DNA of 64,000 nt from Candidatus Eubacterium faecigallinarum (GCA_019115455.1 DXDN01000008.1:62001-126000), one strand, 5' to 3'; counted from the stretch's first letter, positions 34,923-44,530 are shown. The notes: a model not told the origin generated them from the sequence alone. Made by a program: numbers and translations.

Positions 34923-36782
34923 TCAGCTGGAAATGTCAATGTCCTTTTCAAAATAACGTGAACCGAACCAGTTTTCCTCGATGGTGTATTCATCCTCAAG
35001 AGCTTCAACCGCTGATGCGCTATCCTCTGAAATGAGTGCCTGCTCAGCGTTGTACTCCCATACCTTCTGGTCGTTTTCACCGGCAAAGTACATAATATGA
35101 TAACCGTATTCTGATCTTACAATAGCGGTATCGCCTGTTTTTCTGGCGTCATCAAAGCACCATGTCGAGAATGAATTTACCATCTGTCCAGTTACTACAT
35201 TCTCATAGAGTCCGCCGTTTTCAGCAGAACCGGTATCAGTTGAATTTTCGGAAGCGAGGGTTGCGAATCCGTCCTCTGTTCCGTCCCAACCGTTAAGAAT
35301 TTCCCTTGCCTCATCATATGCGGCGGTCCACTGAGCATCGGTTGCTGTGGAAGCGTCAGCGCCTTCCTCGTCAGTTTCAGGAGCGATAAGGATGTGACGA
35401 ACGTTAACGGTATTTCTGTCTGAAAGTGAAGCAGGAGCAAGCACGTAAACAACAGATGTGCTGTACTGATAGATGTCGCCTGCCTGCCTGTCAGAACTGA
35501 AGAGCCAATCAAGACCTGAATAAGTCAGTTCTTCGTCATCGGAATGCTCTTCTCCGTCCTCATGCTCGTGATCATCGGCAGTTGCTATTGCATAGCCTCT
35601 TGACTGAAGAGATGATTTTGTCATACCAAGTTCTGTAGAAAAGCCGTCTTCAGCATAAACTTTCTTATCAAAATCACTTGTTGCGTATTCTACACAAAGG
35701 TCGGCAAAATTGGAACCGTCAGCCTTAAGGTTGTCGGCAAATGCCTTTGCGTCGTCTTCGCTGGCACATTCAAAGATTTTAATATCAACTGTCTTGAGGT
35801 CATCAAGATGCTCGTCTTTATATGCGTTGATATCGTCCTCAGTATATGTTGTAACGTCTGTACCGGAAGAAAGAGTGCTCTGGTAATTCTGGGCGATATA
35901 CTGACGTGTTGTTTCTGTTCTGAAAACAGATTCGGTTACGCCCTTGCCCATTGCTCTAACAAGATAACCGCTGAGAGTATAGCCGTTTTCATTAGCTGTT
36001 TCTCTGTATGAATCGAGCGCTTCATCAATCTCAGCCTGCTGATCCTCGGTAATCTCAGGATCTTCACCGCCGTTATCCTCAACAGCAGCAAGATAATAAG
36101 TATATGTCTGCTCAATTGAATCAACAACAAGGTCGTGCATATGCTCGTCCCAGCCCATAGTCTCGTTTGTTTCGCTGTCAGTATATGTCTGCTGAGAAAG
36201 CTTCTTATTAAAATCAACGTCAAGTCCGATATCTTCAAGTTCGATACCGTACTCCTCGTACTGACTCTGCTGTGACATTAATGAGTTATATGTTGTTGCA
36301 AAATAGAAGTTATAGGTGCTTACCTTGATCTTAGCGGTATTCTCGCCGTTTGATACGGTAAGGCCTGTAAAGTACTGGGCAGGTATACTGAGAGAAGCAA
36401 TAAAGCCCTTTCTTACTGCACCGGTAGCAACATATGTAACAAGCAGAGCAACGACTACAACAATGCAGACAACAGTTCTGATTATATTCGCCGTTCTCTT
36501 AGGAAGCTTGCCCGCAGGTGTGCTTCCTACGGCAGAGTACTTGTCTGAGAGCTTTTTGATTTTTGCGTCAATCTGCTTAATCTTATTCTCGTCGGTCTCT
36601 TTCTCTTTTGATTCCTTAAGCGCGTCTATTTCTTCTTTAATTGCTGCGCGCTTCTTTTCATTTTTTTCTTTTGCCTTGGATTTTTTCTTTGCCAGCTTTT
36701 CGGCTTTTTTTGCCTGCTTATCCTTTTCGGTATTCAGGCTGCCTCCGGTGAGCAAATCCTCGTCCAATTGTTTTTTTGCCAT
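34923..36782 (-). CDS. Membrane-anchored parvulin-type foldase (PrsA/SurA-like), copy 1
   Basis: A 619-residue protein. A lysine-rich cytoplasmic N-terminus (about 1-90, coiled) precedes one membrane segment (IIRTVVCIVVVVALLVTYVA, about 100-119). The extracellular part has a SurA_N-like helical domain and a parvulin isomerase domain starting at VNVRHILIAPE (about 469) and ending EYGYHIMYFAG. It should assist folding of exported proteins at the outer face of the membrane. A His- and Asp-rich stretch (DDHEHEDGEEHSDDEE, about 404-419) could bind metal. It is paralogous to the gene just upstream. Confidence 0.85.
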   Translation of the reverse strand: MAKKQLDEDLLTGGSLNTEKDKQAKKAEKLAKKKSKAKEKNEKKRAAIKEEIDALKESKEKETDENKIKQIDAKIKKLSDKYSAVGSTPAGKLPKRTANIIRTVVCIVVVVALLVTYVATGAVRKGFIASLSIPAQYFTGLTVSNGENTAKIKVSTYNFYFATTYNSLMSQQSQYEEYGIELEDIGLDVDFNKKLSQQTYTDSETNETMGWDEHMHDLVVDSIEQTYTYYLAAVEDNGGEDPEITEDQQAEIDEALDSYRETANENGYTLSGYLVRAMGKGVTESVFRTETTRQYIAQNYQSTLSSGTDVTTYTEDDINAYKDEHLDDLKTVDIKIFECASEDDAKAFADNLKADGSNFADLCVEYATSDFDKKVYAEDGFSTELGMTKSSLQSRGYAIATADDHEHEDGEEHSDDEELTYSGLDWLFSSDRQAGDIYQYSTSVVYVLAPASLSDRNTVNVRHILIAPETDEEGADASTATDAQWTAAYDEAREILNGWDGTEDGFATLASENSTDTGSAENGGLYENVVTGQMVNSFSTWCFDDARKTGDTAIVRSEYGYHIMYFAGENDQKVWEYNAEQALISEDSASAVEALEDEYTIEENWFGSRYFEKDIDISS

Positions 36783-36823
36783 CTTTTTTCATCCTTTTAC
36801 AGAGTTAGTATTTATTTAACAGT

Positions 36824-36852
36824 ATTTTACACTATTACAGCCGATAATACAA
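36824..36852 (-). promoter_or_regulatory. Promoter of foldase copy 1
   Basis: TTGTAT at 36847-36852, a 17-bp spacer and TAAAAT at 36824-36829 in the gap between the two foldase genes. Confidence 0.6.
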
Positions 36853-36871
36853 GTATTAATTTTATGCTGTA

Positions 36872-38773
36872 TCAGTTAGCTGAAGCGGTATCTGACGATG
36901 AAGTGTCAGATGAGTTGCCGGCTCGCTTTTCATTAAGGAACTTTTCGTTTGCCTTGTCAACTACGGAATCGTGAATTTCGATATCGGCGTTTTCAGCTAT
37001 TTCGTCAAACTTTGCATTTCTGATATCTGTAATTATCTGTGATTCGTAGCTCGGGCAGTCATCAATAAAGAACATAATATGATATCCGTAATCCGACTTA
37101 ACAATTCCGGTATCGCCGTACTTTCGTGAATCATCTGTTGCCCATTCTTCAAACTCGGTGACCATTTCTCCGAGTCCTACGCCCTCATAAAGTCCGCCGA
37201 ACGCATCGCTGGAGCCTGCTGTTGTGGAAGCTGTATCCTCGCTGTTAGCCTCGGCAAGAAGCGCAAACGAATATTCCGTCTTGTCGCCGCTGTTAAACTC
37301 ATCAAGGATTGACTGAGCCTTTTCCTCTGCTGCAGCCCACTGCTCGTCGGTGTACTCCGTTTCACCTGTTGTGGAATCTGTCTGGCTTTCGTCAGCCTCA
37401 GGCATAATCAGTATGTGTCTTACTGAATAGGTTTCGTCCTCAATTCTTGTAGGCTGTTCAGTCTTAAGAATAATATAGGCATAGCCTGTTTCTTCATTGA
37501 TATAATATTTTACCTGTCCCGTGGGCTCATTTTCATCAAAGAGCCAGTCGTTTATATCGTCGCCGAAAGGCTTATCCGTGCCGTAAATCGTGCCGTCAAC
37601 GTTTGCCTCATAAGTGGCAAGCGCCTGTTCCTTTGCCTCTTCCTCGGTAATGGAAGAATCAGACTCCATATAAGACTGAGCGTCCTGCTCAATATAATCA
37701 GCATATGCAGTTGGCACGAGGTCAATTATAGACTGCCTGTCAGTTATCTTTGACATATAATTCTGAATAAGTTTCTCGGACTCTGCCTTTGTTTCTTCTG
37801 AGGTTGTGTCATATGTCGTGGCGAGATAACTGAAGTTTATCTGGTAGTAATCATTTTGATGTTCCTCGTAGTAAGCATCAATTTCCTTGTCGTCAGGTCT
37901 GTTTTCAGCGGCGTATTTGCCCTTATAGTTAACGGACATATAAAACTGCTCCATATAAAGCTCTACAGTCTCCTCGGTGCAGTAATCACCGAAAACATCA
38001 GAAATATAGTCATCAAGGCTTACTCCTTCATCGGAGGCAGTGGTTTTAAAGCTGTCTATCTGCTCATTGATGGACTGCTGCTGAGCCTCTGTCAGTGTTA
38101 TACCGCTGTCAACCGCCTTATTGTAAAAAGCGTTATAGAGCTTAATCTGATTCATGGTTTCCTGCTCAAAGTAGTCAAGCCAGGTAATCTTGTTGCCGTC
38201 CTCGTCAGTGGTATACTGCTTTGAGTAATCCTCCGTTGTGTCGAGGTCGTAATAGCCGTAATTTGCGTACTGTTCATACTGGCTTACAACACTTGAAAAA
38301 TAAAGATTATACATTCCAAGGCTAACCTTGTTACCGTCGACAACCGCGGCAACGGATGCAGGATTCATCAAGTTTCCCTCTTTGCCGTTGGGCACTGTAT
38401 AATAGCGCACGCCTAACACTGACAGCACGATGATAACTACTGCCACAAAAACAGCAAGAGGTATGAACGTGAGCGGTTCTCTCTTAATTACAATATTATC
38501 GGAATCATTGCTGTAGACATATTTTTCAGGTACTTTATTATTTTGAGCGCTGTTTTTTTGGATATCATAAGCGCTTTCATCAATGCCTTCAAACATGTCG
38601 TTATTAAGAGTAGGGGCTTCAGCGTCAAACTTCCAGTTATCGTTGGTTTCATACTTTACGCCGTCTTTTTCCTCAAGTGAAGTTTCATTTTCCTGAGGCT
38701 GCTGAGCTTCTGCGGTTTCATTTTTGTTTTCAGCCGCAAGCTCCTCATTGAGCTTGTTTTCTTTTTCGTCCAT
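36872..38773 (-). CDS. Membrane-anchored parvulin-type foldase (PrsA/SurA-like), copy 2
   Basis: A 633-residue paralogue of the next gene. It has an acidic Glu/Asn-rich cytoplasmic N-terminus (about 1-100), a membrane segment (FIPLAVFVAVVIIVLSVLGV, about 103-122), a SurA_N-like helical region and a parvulin domain from YSVRHILIMPE to DYGYHIMFFID. The charge of the cytoplasmic tail is opposite to that of copy 1 (acidic against lysine-rich), so the two might pair through their tails. The C-terminal region is Ser/Asp-rich. Confidence 0.85.
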   Translation of the reverse strand: MDEKENKLNEELAAENKNETAEAQQPQENETSLEEKDGVKYETNDNWKFDAEAPTLNNDMFEGIDESAYDIQKNSAQNNKVPEKYVYSNDSDNIVIKREPLTFIPLAVFVAVVIIVLSVLGVRYYTVPNGKEGNLMNPASVAAVVDGNKVSLGMYNLYFSSVVSQYEQYANYGYYDLDTTEDYSKQYTTDEDGNKITWLDYFEQETMNQIKLYNAFYNKAVDSGITLTEAQQQSINEQIDSFKTTASDEGVSLDDYISDVFGDYCTEETVELYMEQFYMSVNYKGKYAAENRPDDKEIDAYYEEHQNDYYQINFSYLATTYDTTSEETKAESEKLIQNYMSKITDRQSIIDLVPTAYADYIEQDAQSYMESDSSITEEEAKEQALATYEANVDGTIYGTDKPFGDDINDWLFDENEPTGQVKYYINEETGYAYIILKTEQPTRIEDETYSVRHILIMPEADESQTDSTTGETEYTDEQWAAAEEKAQSILDEFNSGDKTEYSFALLAEANSEDTASTTAGSSDAFGGLYEGVGLGEMVTEFEEWATDDSRKYGDTGIVKSDYGYHIMFFIDDCPSYESQIITDIRNAKFDEIAENADIEIHDSVVDKANEKFLNEKRAGNSSDTSSSDTASAN

Positions 38774-38808
38774 ACTGCCACTCCTAAAACAAAAGTAAAT
38801 ACTAATAA

Positions 38809-38837
38809 ATTATACAATAATACTTTAGCTAATGCAA
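38809..38837 (-). promoter_or_regulatory. Promoter of foldase copy 2
   Basis: TTGCAT at 38832-38837, a 17-bp spacer and TATAAT at 38809-38814. Confidence 0.78.
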
Positions 38838-38917
38838 CAGGATAATTATTTCAACTGTAAAAAAAGTGTAAACTCAGTGTAAAAATCTTTTAATTTATCG
38901 CAGCTAATTTATACCAC

Positions 38918-38946
38918 TTGAAAAATACACCGTTATGTAGTATTAT
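38918..38946 (+). promoter_or_regulatory. Promoter of the O-antigen-ligase-like gene
   Basis: TTGAAA at 38918-38923, a 17-bp spacer and TATTAT at 38941-38946. The rest of the 240-bp gap is AT-rich with nothing else recognised. Confidence 0.6.
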
Positions 38947-39015
38947 GTTGATACTGTTAATAAATTTTTTACAAAATATGTAAATTTATTTTTATTTTAA
39001 AAATGAGTGATGTTT

Positions 39016-40407
39016 ATGAATGAAAAGGCATTACGGCTTAAAGAACGTTATCGCTCAAATCCCGGCTGGTACTGGCTTTTGGCGTCTATATTCTTTTTTC
39101 CGATCCTGCCTGAATATGTAAGCCCGTTTATATTGTTTGCCGGCTTTATTGTATTTAAGCTTCAATGGAGCAGAGAAGGCAAAAAGGCAAAAGTGGGTAC
39201 ACTTGGCAAAATAATGATGGGGTTCATGGGTCTTGCACTTGTCAGCGTTTTGTGGTCTGACACAAAGTTCTCATCTTTCGCCACCGCTATGCTGTGGTGG
39301 GGAATGTTTCTTATTGAGGTAATGATTTATAATCTTGCCACAACAAGAAAAAAAATTGACAAAATACTGTCCGCTATGGTCGTATCCGGCAGTCTGAACG
39401 GTATTGTGGGAGCTGTGCAGATAGTAACTTACACCCTTTACAGATTTGACAAGATACCGAAAAGTATGGTGTTTGTTACTCCGTTTTACAGAGATTTAGA
39501 CAAGGCTGTTTACGAGATGCTGCCCTTTGACATCAGCACATCAATGTGGACTTCACGTGCCAGCGGATTTTTCTCAAATCCAAATCTTCTGGCGACATAT
39601 ATGGTTATCGTTTTCCCGATATCAATTTATCTTTTCCTAAACGCAAAAGGAAAGCGTGCAAAAGCGTTTTATTTTATGACGAACGTGCTTATCAGTGTGG
39701 GCATAAGCTCAACGATGACGAGAGCCGGCTGTTTTATTGCAATTTTCGGCTGGATATTTATGTTCATCTTCCTGGCAAAAAAATACGCAAAGCCGATGTT
39801 CCAGATACTGATTCCTACCCTGTGCGTTATCATACCGTCGATTCTTACCAGATACGGAATTATCTTTAAAACCGTAGGTAAAGTCAGCGGAGGCGGCAGC
39901 GGCGGCAGTGAAGCAAAAAAATCTTCGGCAGCTCATTTTCAGATATGGGAAAGCCTGATCGATTACCTTACAAACAATATCAGGGAGTTTTTTATCGGTC
40001 ACGGCTTCGGCATTGAAAAGACAGGTGAGGTACTTCTAAACGAGTACGGGCTTGACAAACCCCACGCTCACAATTTTATTCTTGAGACCTGGATGGAACT
40101 GGGAATTATAGGAGTTGTGCTTTTATTTGTGGTATTCTTCTGCACCTTCGGAAAGATGCTTGAGATAAACGCAAATAACGGCAAAAAATTTACTCTTGTG
40201 TTCTGCGTGCTCACATCAATGGCGACTTATCTTATCTTCGGGCTTACCGACTATATTTTCAACTCCCCGAAGCAGATAATACTGCTGTTTATACTTCTGG
40301 GCATTGCTCAGGCAATAAGCTACTGCTATGAAAAAACGCTTATATCTGATTCCCATTCTCTAAAAGAAGTTGCTGTTCAGGATCTAAAAAACACAATTCA
40401 CCAATAG
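39016..40407 (+). CDS. O-antigen ligase/polymerase-like membrane protein
   Basis: A 463-residue protein with roughly ten membrane segments. The Wzy_C/WaaL signature lies in the large outer loop: SSTMTRAGCF and HAHNFILETWMELGIIG (about residue 351). Members join or polymerise surface glycans on undecaprenyl carriers. No glycosyltransferase genes adjoin it, so its glycan is unknown; in Gram-positives it may act on teichoic-acid-like or capsule chains. The ATG at 39016 is preceded by GAGTGAT. Confidence 0.8.
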   Translation: MNEKALRLKERYRSNPGWYWLLASIFFFPILPEYVSPFILFAGFIVFKLQWSREGKKAKVGTLGKIMMGFMGLALVSVLWSDTKFSSFATAMLWWGMFLIEVMIYNLATTRKKIDKILSAMVVSGSLNGIVGAVQIVTYTLYRFDKIPKSMVFVTPFYRDLDKAVYEMLPFDISTSMWTSRASGFFSNPNLLATYMVIVFPISIYLFLNAKGKRAKAFYFMTNVLISVGISSTMTRAGCFIAIFGWIFMFIFLAKKYAKPMFQILIPTLCVIIPSILTRYGIIFKTVGKVSGGGSGGSEAKKSSAAHFQIWESLIDYLTNNIREFFIGHGFGIEKTGEVLLNEYGLDKPHAHNFILETWMELGIIGVVLLFVVFFCTFGKMLEINANNGKKFTLVFCVLTSMATYLIFGLTDYIFNSPKQIILLFILLGIAQAISYCYEKTLISDSHSLKEVAVQDLKNTIHQ

Positions 40408-40463
40408 CTGTGACGTAAACGTAAAACACATATAACATTAAATATTGACATTAGATTATTTTT

Positions 40464-40499
40464 AAAGCTGATTTTGCTATGCAAGATCAGCTTTTATTT
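40464..40499 (+). terminator. Terminator after the O-antigen-ligase-like gene
   Basis: AAAGCTGATTTTG pairs with CAAGATCAGCTTT (one G-U) across a 5-nt loop, followed by TATTTA. Confidence 0.7.
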
Positions 40500-40527
40500 A
40501 TGCCATGAAATGTGAAGTATACACAAA

Positions 40528-40574
40528 TAAAAAAACACCTCCTATAGCGGCAAGCTGTCGCCGTGGGAGGTGTT
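40528..40574 (-). terminator. Terminator after the TrpXYZ-like ABC operon
   Basis: On the minus strand AACACCTCC pairs with GGAGGTGTT, with an inner GGCGACAG/CTTGCCGC hairpin, followed by TTTTTTATT. Confidence 0.85.
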
Positions 40575-40597
40575 ACTTAGATATATCAAAACTAAAA

Positions 40598-41398
40598 TCA
40601 ATCTTTTTGCAGAAGAATACGGTCATTATCAAATTCCTTGTTTTCTTTTTCCTTATAAAGAGCAACAAGGTCTGAAACGGTCATATTCTTTCTTTTCTCA
40701 TCGTCGAGGTCAATAATTATCTCACCGTTTTCCATCATAATAGTTCTTGTGCCGGTGGTGAGCGCCTGGGACATATTATGGGTAATCATCATTGTTGTGA
40801 TTTGGTTTTCTTTGACGATGCTGTTAGTTATGCCCATTACCTTATCAGCCGTAACAGGGTCAAGAGCCGCTGTATGCTCGTCAAGAAGGAGCAGTTTTGG
40901 AGTTACTATAGTACACATCAAAAGTGTAACCACCTGACGCTGACCGCCTGAAAGAAGCCCTATTTTCGTCTTCATACGGTCCTCAAGTCCCATATCAAAT
41001 TTTGACACGGCTTCCTGAAACATTTCACGCTTTTTCCTGCCAACTGCCTGGGAAAAGAAGCCTGAACCTGCACGTGAATACGCCAGGGCAAGATTTTCTT
41101 CAATGGTCATATTGGGCGCTGTTCCCTTCATCGGGTCCTGGAACACTCTGCCAACCATCTTGGCACGCTTATGCTCCGGCATGAAGGAAATATCGCTGCC
41201 GTCAAGAGTTATTGTGCCCGTATCCTGCATATAGGTTCCGCAAATCATATTGAAAAGCGTGGATTTTCCGGCGCCGTTGGAACCGACAATTGTTACAAAC
41301 TCCCCTTTTTTCAGTGAGAGATTAATGTTTTTCAGAGCTGCATGCTCATTAACGGTGCCCTTGGCAAAGGTTTTTGAAATATCTTTAAGCTCAAGCAT
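40598..41398 (-). CDS. ABC transporter ATP-binding protein (TrpZ-like)
   Basis: A 266-residue ATPase with Walker A GSNGAGKST (about 38-46), signature LLSGGQRQVVTL and Walker B LLLLDEHTAALDP. It forms an importer with the permease and substrate-binding protein encoded just upstream; this three-part type (PF04392 binding protein with a ribose-type permease) includes the tryptophan-linked TrpXYZ systems of streptococci. It overlaps the permease gene by 8 bp. Confidence 0.9.
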   Translation of the reverse strand: MLELKDISKTFAKGTVNEHAALKNINLSLKKGEFVTIVGSNGAGKSTLFNMICGTYMQDTGTITLDGSDISFMPEHKRAKMVGRVFQDPMKGTAPNMTIEENLALAYSRAGSGFFSQAVGRKKREMFQEAVSKFDMGLEDRMKTKIGLLSGGQRQVVTLLMCTIVTPKLLLLDEHTAALDPVTADKVMGITNSIVKENQITTMMITHNMSQALTTGTRTIMMENGEIIIDLDDEKRKNMTVSDLVALYKEKENKEFDNDRILLQKD

Positions 41399-42305
41399 TT
41401 CTCCTTGCCTCCTTTTTTATCTTCCCGTTTTCAATCTGCTTTTTAATTTCGGGAATAATCAGGGTTGCCGCAACTATAATAGCACAGGTAAGCTTCATCA
41501 AATTTTCGCTGTTCTTGCCAAACAGAGATACGTCGATAACAAACGCTACGATTATCTTATACACAACCGAGCCGACAACGGCGCTGATAAATCCCAGCGC
41601 AACGCTGCGCTTGCCGAAAATAGCTTCGCCTATGATAACTGCGGCAAGACCGTAAATAAGCATACCGTTTGAAAAGCTTTGGTCTGAAAGTCCGAGATAG
41701 TGGGATACCAGCGCACCTGAAAGAGCAATAAGTCCGTTAGCAAGCGCAAGGCCGAAAATCAGGGAGAAATCCACATTAACAGATGACGCCTTGACCATAT
41801 CCGGATTGTCACCCGTTGCCCTTATACAAAGACCCAGGTGCGTTCTGAAAAATACTATCACGATAACAGTTACCGCTATGCACACAACGGCACCGATAAC
41901 GAGTCCTACAATCTTCTTATCCATACCGGAAACTCCGATAAGGTCAAAGAATTTTGTAAACACGGAATTGTCGTTAAAGTTGAGGTTTGACGAGCCTCTC
42001 ACTATCAGATTGATGGAATAAAGACCGCTCATGGTAATTATTCCTGCCAAAACAGGATGCACCTTCATTTTTGTCTGAAGGAGTCCCGTTACAATGCCGG
42101 CAAGTACACCGGCTAAAAATGCCGCCGCAAAGCTTAAAAAGCTAAAGCCCTGCGCCGCAACAATGGCGGCAACCGCAGAACCGAAACCAAACGAGCCTTC
42201 GCTGGTAAGGTCGGGTATATTAAGGATTCGCAGTGAAATATATATTCCAAGAGCAAGCAATCCGTAAAGAAAGCCCTCTTCAATAGCTGTAATATAGACT
42301 TGCAT
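41391..42305 (-). CDS. ABC transporter permease (TrpY-like)
   Basis: A 304-residue membrane protein with about eight or nine hydrophobic segments, resembling sugar/amino-acid type permeases (LGIYISLRILNIPDLTSEGSF near the start and LSDQSFSNGMLIYGLAAVIIGEAIFG in the middle). It carries the substrate released by the binding protein across the membrane. GGGAAA precedes the ATG. It lies 41 bp after the binding-protein gene. Confidence 0.88.
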   Translation of the reverse strand: MQVYITAIEEGFLYGLLALGIYISLRILNIPDLTSEGSFGFGSAVAAIVAAQGFSFLSFAAAFLAGVLAGIVTGLLQTKMKVHPVLAGIITMSGLYSINLIVRGSSNLNFNDNSVFTKFFDLIGVSGMDKKIVGLVIGAVVCIAVTVIVIVFFRTHLGLCIRATGDNPDMVKASSVNVDFSLIFGLALANGLIALSGALVSHYLGLSDQSFSNGMLIYGLAAVIIGEAIFGKRSVALGFISAVVGSVVYKIIVAFVIDVSLFGKNSENLMKLTCAIIVAATLIIPEIKKQIENGKIKKEARRNA

Positions 42306-42346
42306 AAAAATTTCCCGTTAAATAAATTCTTTCGTATTTTGTAATA

Positions 42347-43345
42347 TTATTCTACAACCTGAACCTCATATCCGATAACGTCTGAGGAAGGTGTTTCGAT
42401 ATTTAATGACGCGGCAATACTGCTGTTAAATGTGCAGTAATCAATGCCGACTACCTCGGCAGGAATATCGGTAATAGCTGTTCCGTTAAGATATTCAAGG
42501 CATTTGTCCGCAGTTTTTGCGCCTATGCCCTTGTCGTCAATGGCAAGAGTGGCAAGGCAGCCGCTGCTGACAGTTGTGGCTGATGAGCAGTAAGTGGGAA
42601 TTCCTGCTTCCTCACAAACCTGGCTGAGAGCCTGCACGCCGTCCTGAACTATAGCGTCATTGGGTACAAAGATAACATCGCAGCCGTTTGAAATCAGTGT
42701 TTCCGCCGCACTCTTTACATCGGCAGAGGTTTCAACTGTGGCTGATTCATATGAAATATTCTTTGAATCAAGGTACTCCTGAGCTGACTCAACGGTGTCA
42801 ACTGCATTTACCTGTGAGGTAGAATAAACAAATCCCCATTTTGTAACATCGGGAGTTATCTTGTATCCCATTTCGATTATATCGCCTACAGGAATTGCAT
42901 TTGAAGTGCCTGTAGCGTTTTTGTCCGGCGTATTCATATCGGTAATTACCTGTGCCTCGACCGGAGCGGAAACTGCGCAGAAGAAACAGGGTGTTTCTGA
43001 ACTGAGATTTACAAAGGACTGAGTGCAGGCAGTTCCGATAGTAAATATAGCGTCGTATGAGCCGTCGTCCATAGCGCTGATGATTGTTGAAAGAGCAGAG
43101 GAATCACCCTGAGCGTCTTTATAATCAAACACGGCATTTTCGTAGCCGTTTGCTTTCATCTCTTCGATGATGCCGTCCTTCATGTCAACAAATGCACCGT
43201 TGGCTCCCGTCTGAACGACAATACCGAACTTGCCGTTTTCAGAAGGACCTGAGGATTCGCCGCCGTTTGAACAACCGGCAAGGCATGAAACCGCAATCAC
43301 AGCGGCAAAAAATACAGCCGCAATCTTTTTAAATGTTTTTTTCAT
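42347..43345 (-). CDS. ABC transporter substrate-binding lipoprotein (TrpX/PF04392-like)
   Basis: A 332-residue lipoprotein: signal peptide with lipobox CLAGC (Cys about 25), then a two-lobed binding protein (FGIVVQTGANGAFVDMKDGIIEEM, AIFTIGTACTQSFVN, GCDVIFVPNDAIVQDG). The family brings amino acids or similar small molecules to the membrane permease. The ligand is unknown; tryptophan-type ligands are inferred from relatives. The ATG at 43345 has AGGTGAC upstream. The gap to the dehydrogenase gene is 5 bp. Confidence 0.88.
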   Translation of the reverse strand: MKKTFKKIAAVFFAAVIAVSCLAGCSNGGESSGPSENGKFGIVVQTGANGAFVDMKDGIIEEMKANGYENAVFDYKDAQGDSSALSTIISAMDDGSYDAIFTIGTACTQSFVNLSSETPCFFCAVSAPVEAQVITDMNTPDKNATGTSNAIPVGDIIEMGYKITPDVTKWGFVYSTSQVNAVDTVESAQEYLDSKNISYESATVETSADVKSAAETLISNGCDVIFVPNDAIVQDGVQALSQVCEEAGIPTYCSSATTVSSGCLATLAIDDKGIGAKTADKCLEYLNGTAITDIPAEVVGIDYCTFNSSIAASLNIETPSSDVIGYEVQVVE

Positions 43346-43350
43346 AACTG

Positions 43351-44445
43351 TCACCTATTTATTTCGTTATATTTTTCAAGCTCGTAAAAAGCTTTTTTTA
43401 CCATATCCTGTGTAATTTCATATGGATTATGCTCGATATCCTTCATAGCGCAAACCAAAGGCACAAGCTTTTCAAGGTCTGCGGTATTCATTTCAATATC
43501 CTTAAGACATATGGGCAGTCCTATGGATTTATTGAAATCAAAAATTGTTTTAAACATTTCTTCATTGCTGTCAACAAGAAGCAATATTAAAACTCCGAAA
43601 GCGACCACCTCACCGTGAAGATGCCTTTCCTCAATATGAGGATACGAGGTCAGGGAATAAAACACGGCGTGAGCCAGTCCGGTGTTATAGTCGATTATAT
43701 GCTCCGCAGTCAGCAGTATCGAGGCGATGCCTGTGGTGACAACCACGGACAAAATCGCCTGCTCCACCTCAAACGTAGCCTTACCCTGCTTAAAATCATC
43801 AAGAGCTTTTTTTCCGTATTTTAAAAGCGGATAGAGGCAGAGTCTGCTTGTGGTAACGCCCAAAGCATGATAATGAACCAAATCTTCTCCCCTGCTGCTC
43901 ATCTCAGCCTCAAAATACTTTGCGTAAGTATCGCCCATACCTGCCCAAATGTATTTTGACGGCGACTGAGCGATTACCGGAGTATAAATAAAGCAGTGCT
44001 TTGCCGGAGCCGTAAAGAAGAACGGTTCTTTAAAGCTGCCGTCGCTGTTGTACATAATTGAAACCGCCGTTGTTCCGGCACAGTTTGAGGCGATGGTGGG
44101 AAAAGTAAAAACAGTCAGACCGGTAACGTAAGCCAGCGCCTTGGCTGTATCCAAAGCTTTTCCACCGCCGATAGCAAAAATCATATCGGCTTCTTTGACA
44201 GCTTCGTTATTCTTTAATTTCTCAACATTTTCGTAGCTTGACTCGCCGCCGTACCAGACAAAATCGAGTATCTCAAGCTCAGTCGCCGCAACGCTTTCGA
44301 CAATAAGCTCCTTTACCTTGCTCATGGCAGTCTTACCGCCGATGCAAACGACCTTTTTACCGAACGGAGAGCATATCTCCCCTATCTTGTCATAGACCCT
44401 GTCGCCGATTGAATAGCTTGGCAGGCTGATAGAATAATTTTCCAA
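43351..44445 (-). CDS. Iron-containing alcohol dehydrogenase (glycerol dehydrogenase-like)
   Basis: A 364-residue NAD(P)-dependent dehydrogenase. The nucleotide-binding AIGGGKALDTAK (about 92-103) and metal ligands in MGDTYAKYFE, AEHIIDYNTGLAHA and LHGEVVAFG are visible. It oxidises or reduces a polyol or hydroxy-ketone in the cytosol; glycerol is only one candidate. It starts with TTG after GAGGAAG and heads the ABC importer operon, which implies that the imported compound or its product is a substrate. Confidence 0.85.
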   Translation of the reverse strand: MENYSISLPSYSIGDRVYDKIGEICSPFGKKVVCIGGKTAMSKVKELIVESVAATELEILDFVWYGGESSYENVEKLKNNEAVKEADMIFAIGGGKALDTAKALAYVTGLTVFTFPTIASNCAGTTAVSIMYNSDGSFKEPFFFTAPAKHCFIYTPVIAQSPSKYIWAGMGDTYAKYFEAEMSSRGEDLVHYHALGVTTSRLCLYPLLKYGKKALDDFKQGKATFEVEQAILSVVVTTGIASILLTAEHIIDYNTGLAHAVFYSLTSYPHIEERHLHGEVVAFGVLILLLVDSNEEMFKTIFDFNKSIGLPICLKDIEMNTADLEKLVPLVCAMKDIEHNPYEITQDMVKKAFYELEKYNEINR

Positions 44446-44461
44446 TCCGGATACTTCCTCT

Positions 44462-44514
44462 TTTACTTTAATTTAATAAAGTAAATTATAACACACAAAA
44501 GTTAGTAATGTCAA
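44462..44514 (-). promoter_or_regulatory. Promoter and inverted-repeat operator of the dehydrogenase-ABC operon
   Basis: TTGACA at 44509-44514, an 18-bp spacer and TATAAT at 44485-44490. A 9-bp inverted repeat, TTTACTTTA-N6-TAAAGTAAA (44462-44485), covers the start site and may bind a repressor. Confidence 0.7.
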
Positions 44515-44530
44515 ACATAGCAATAAATAC

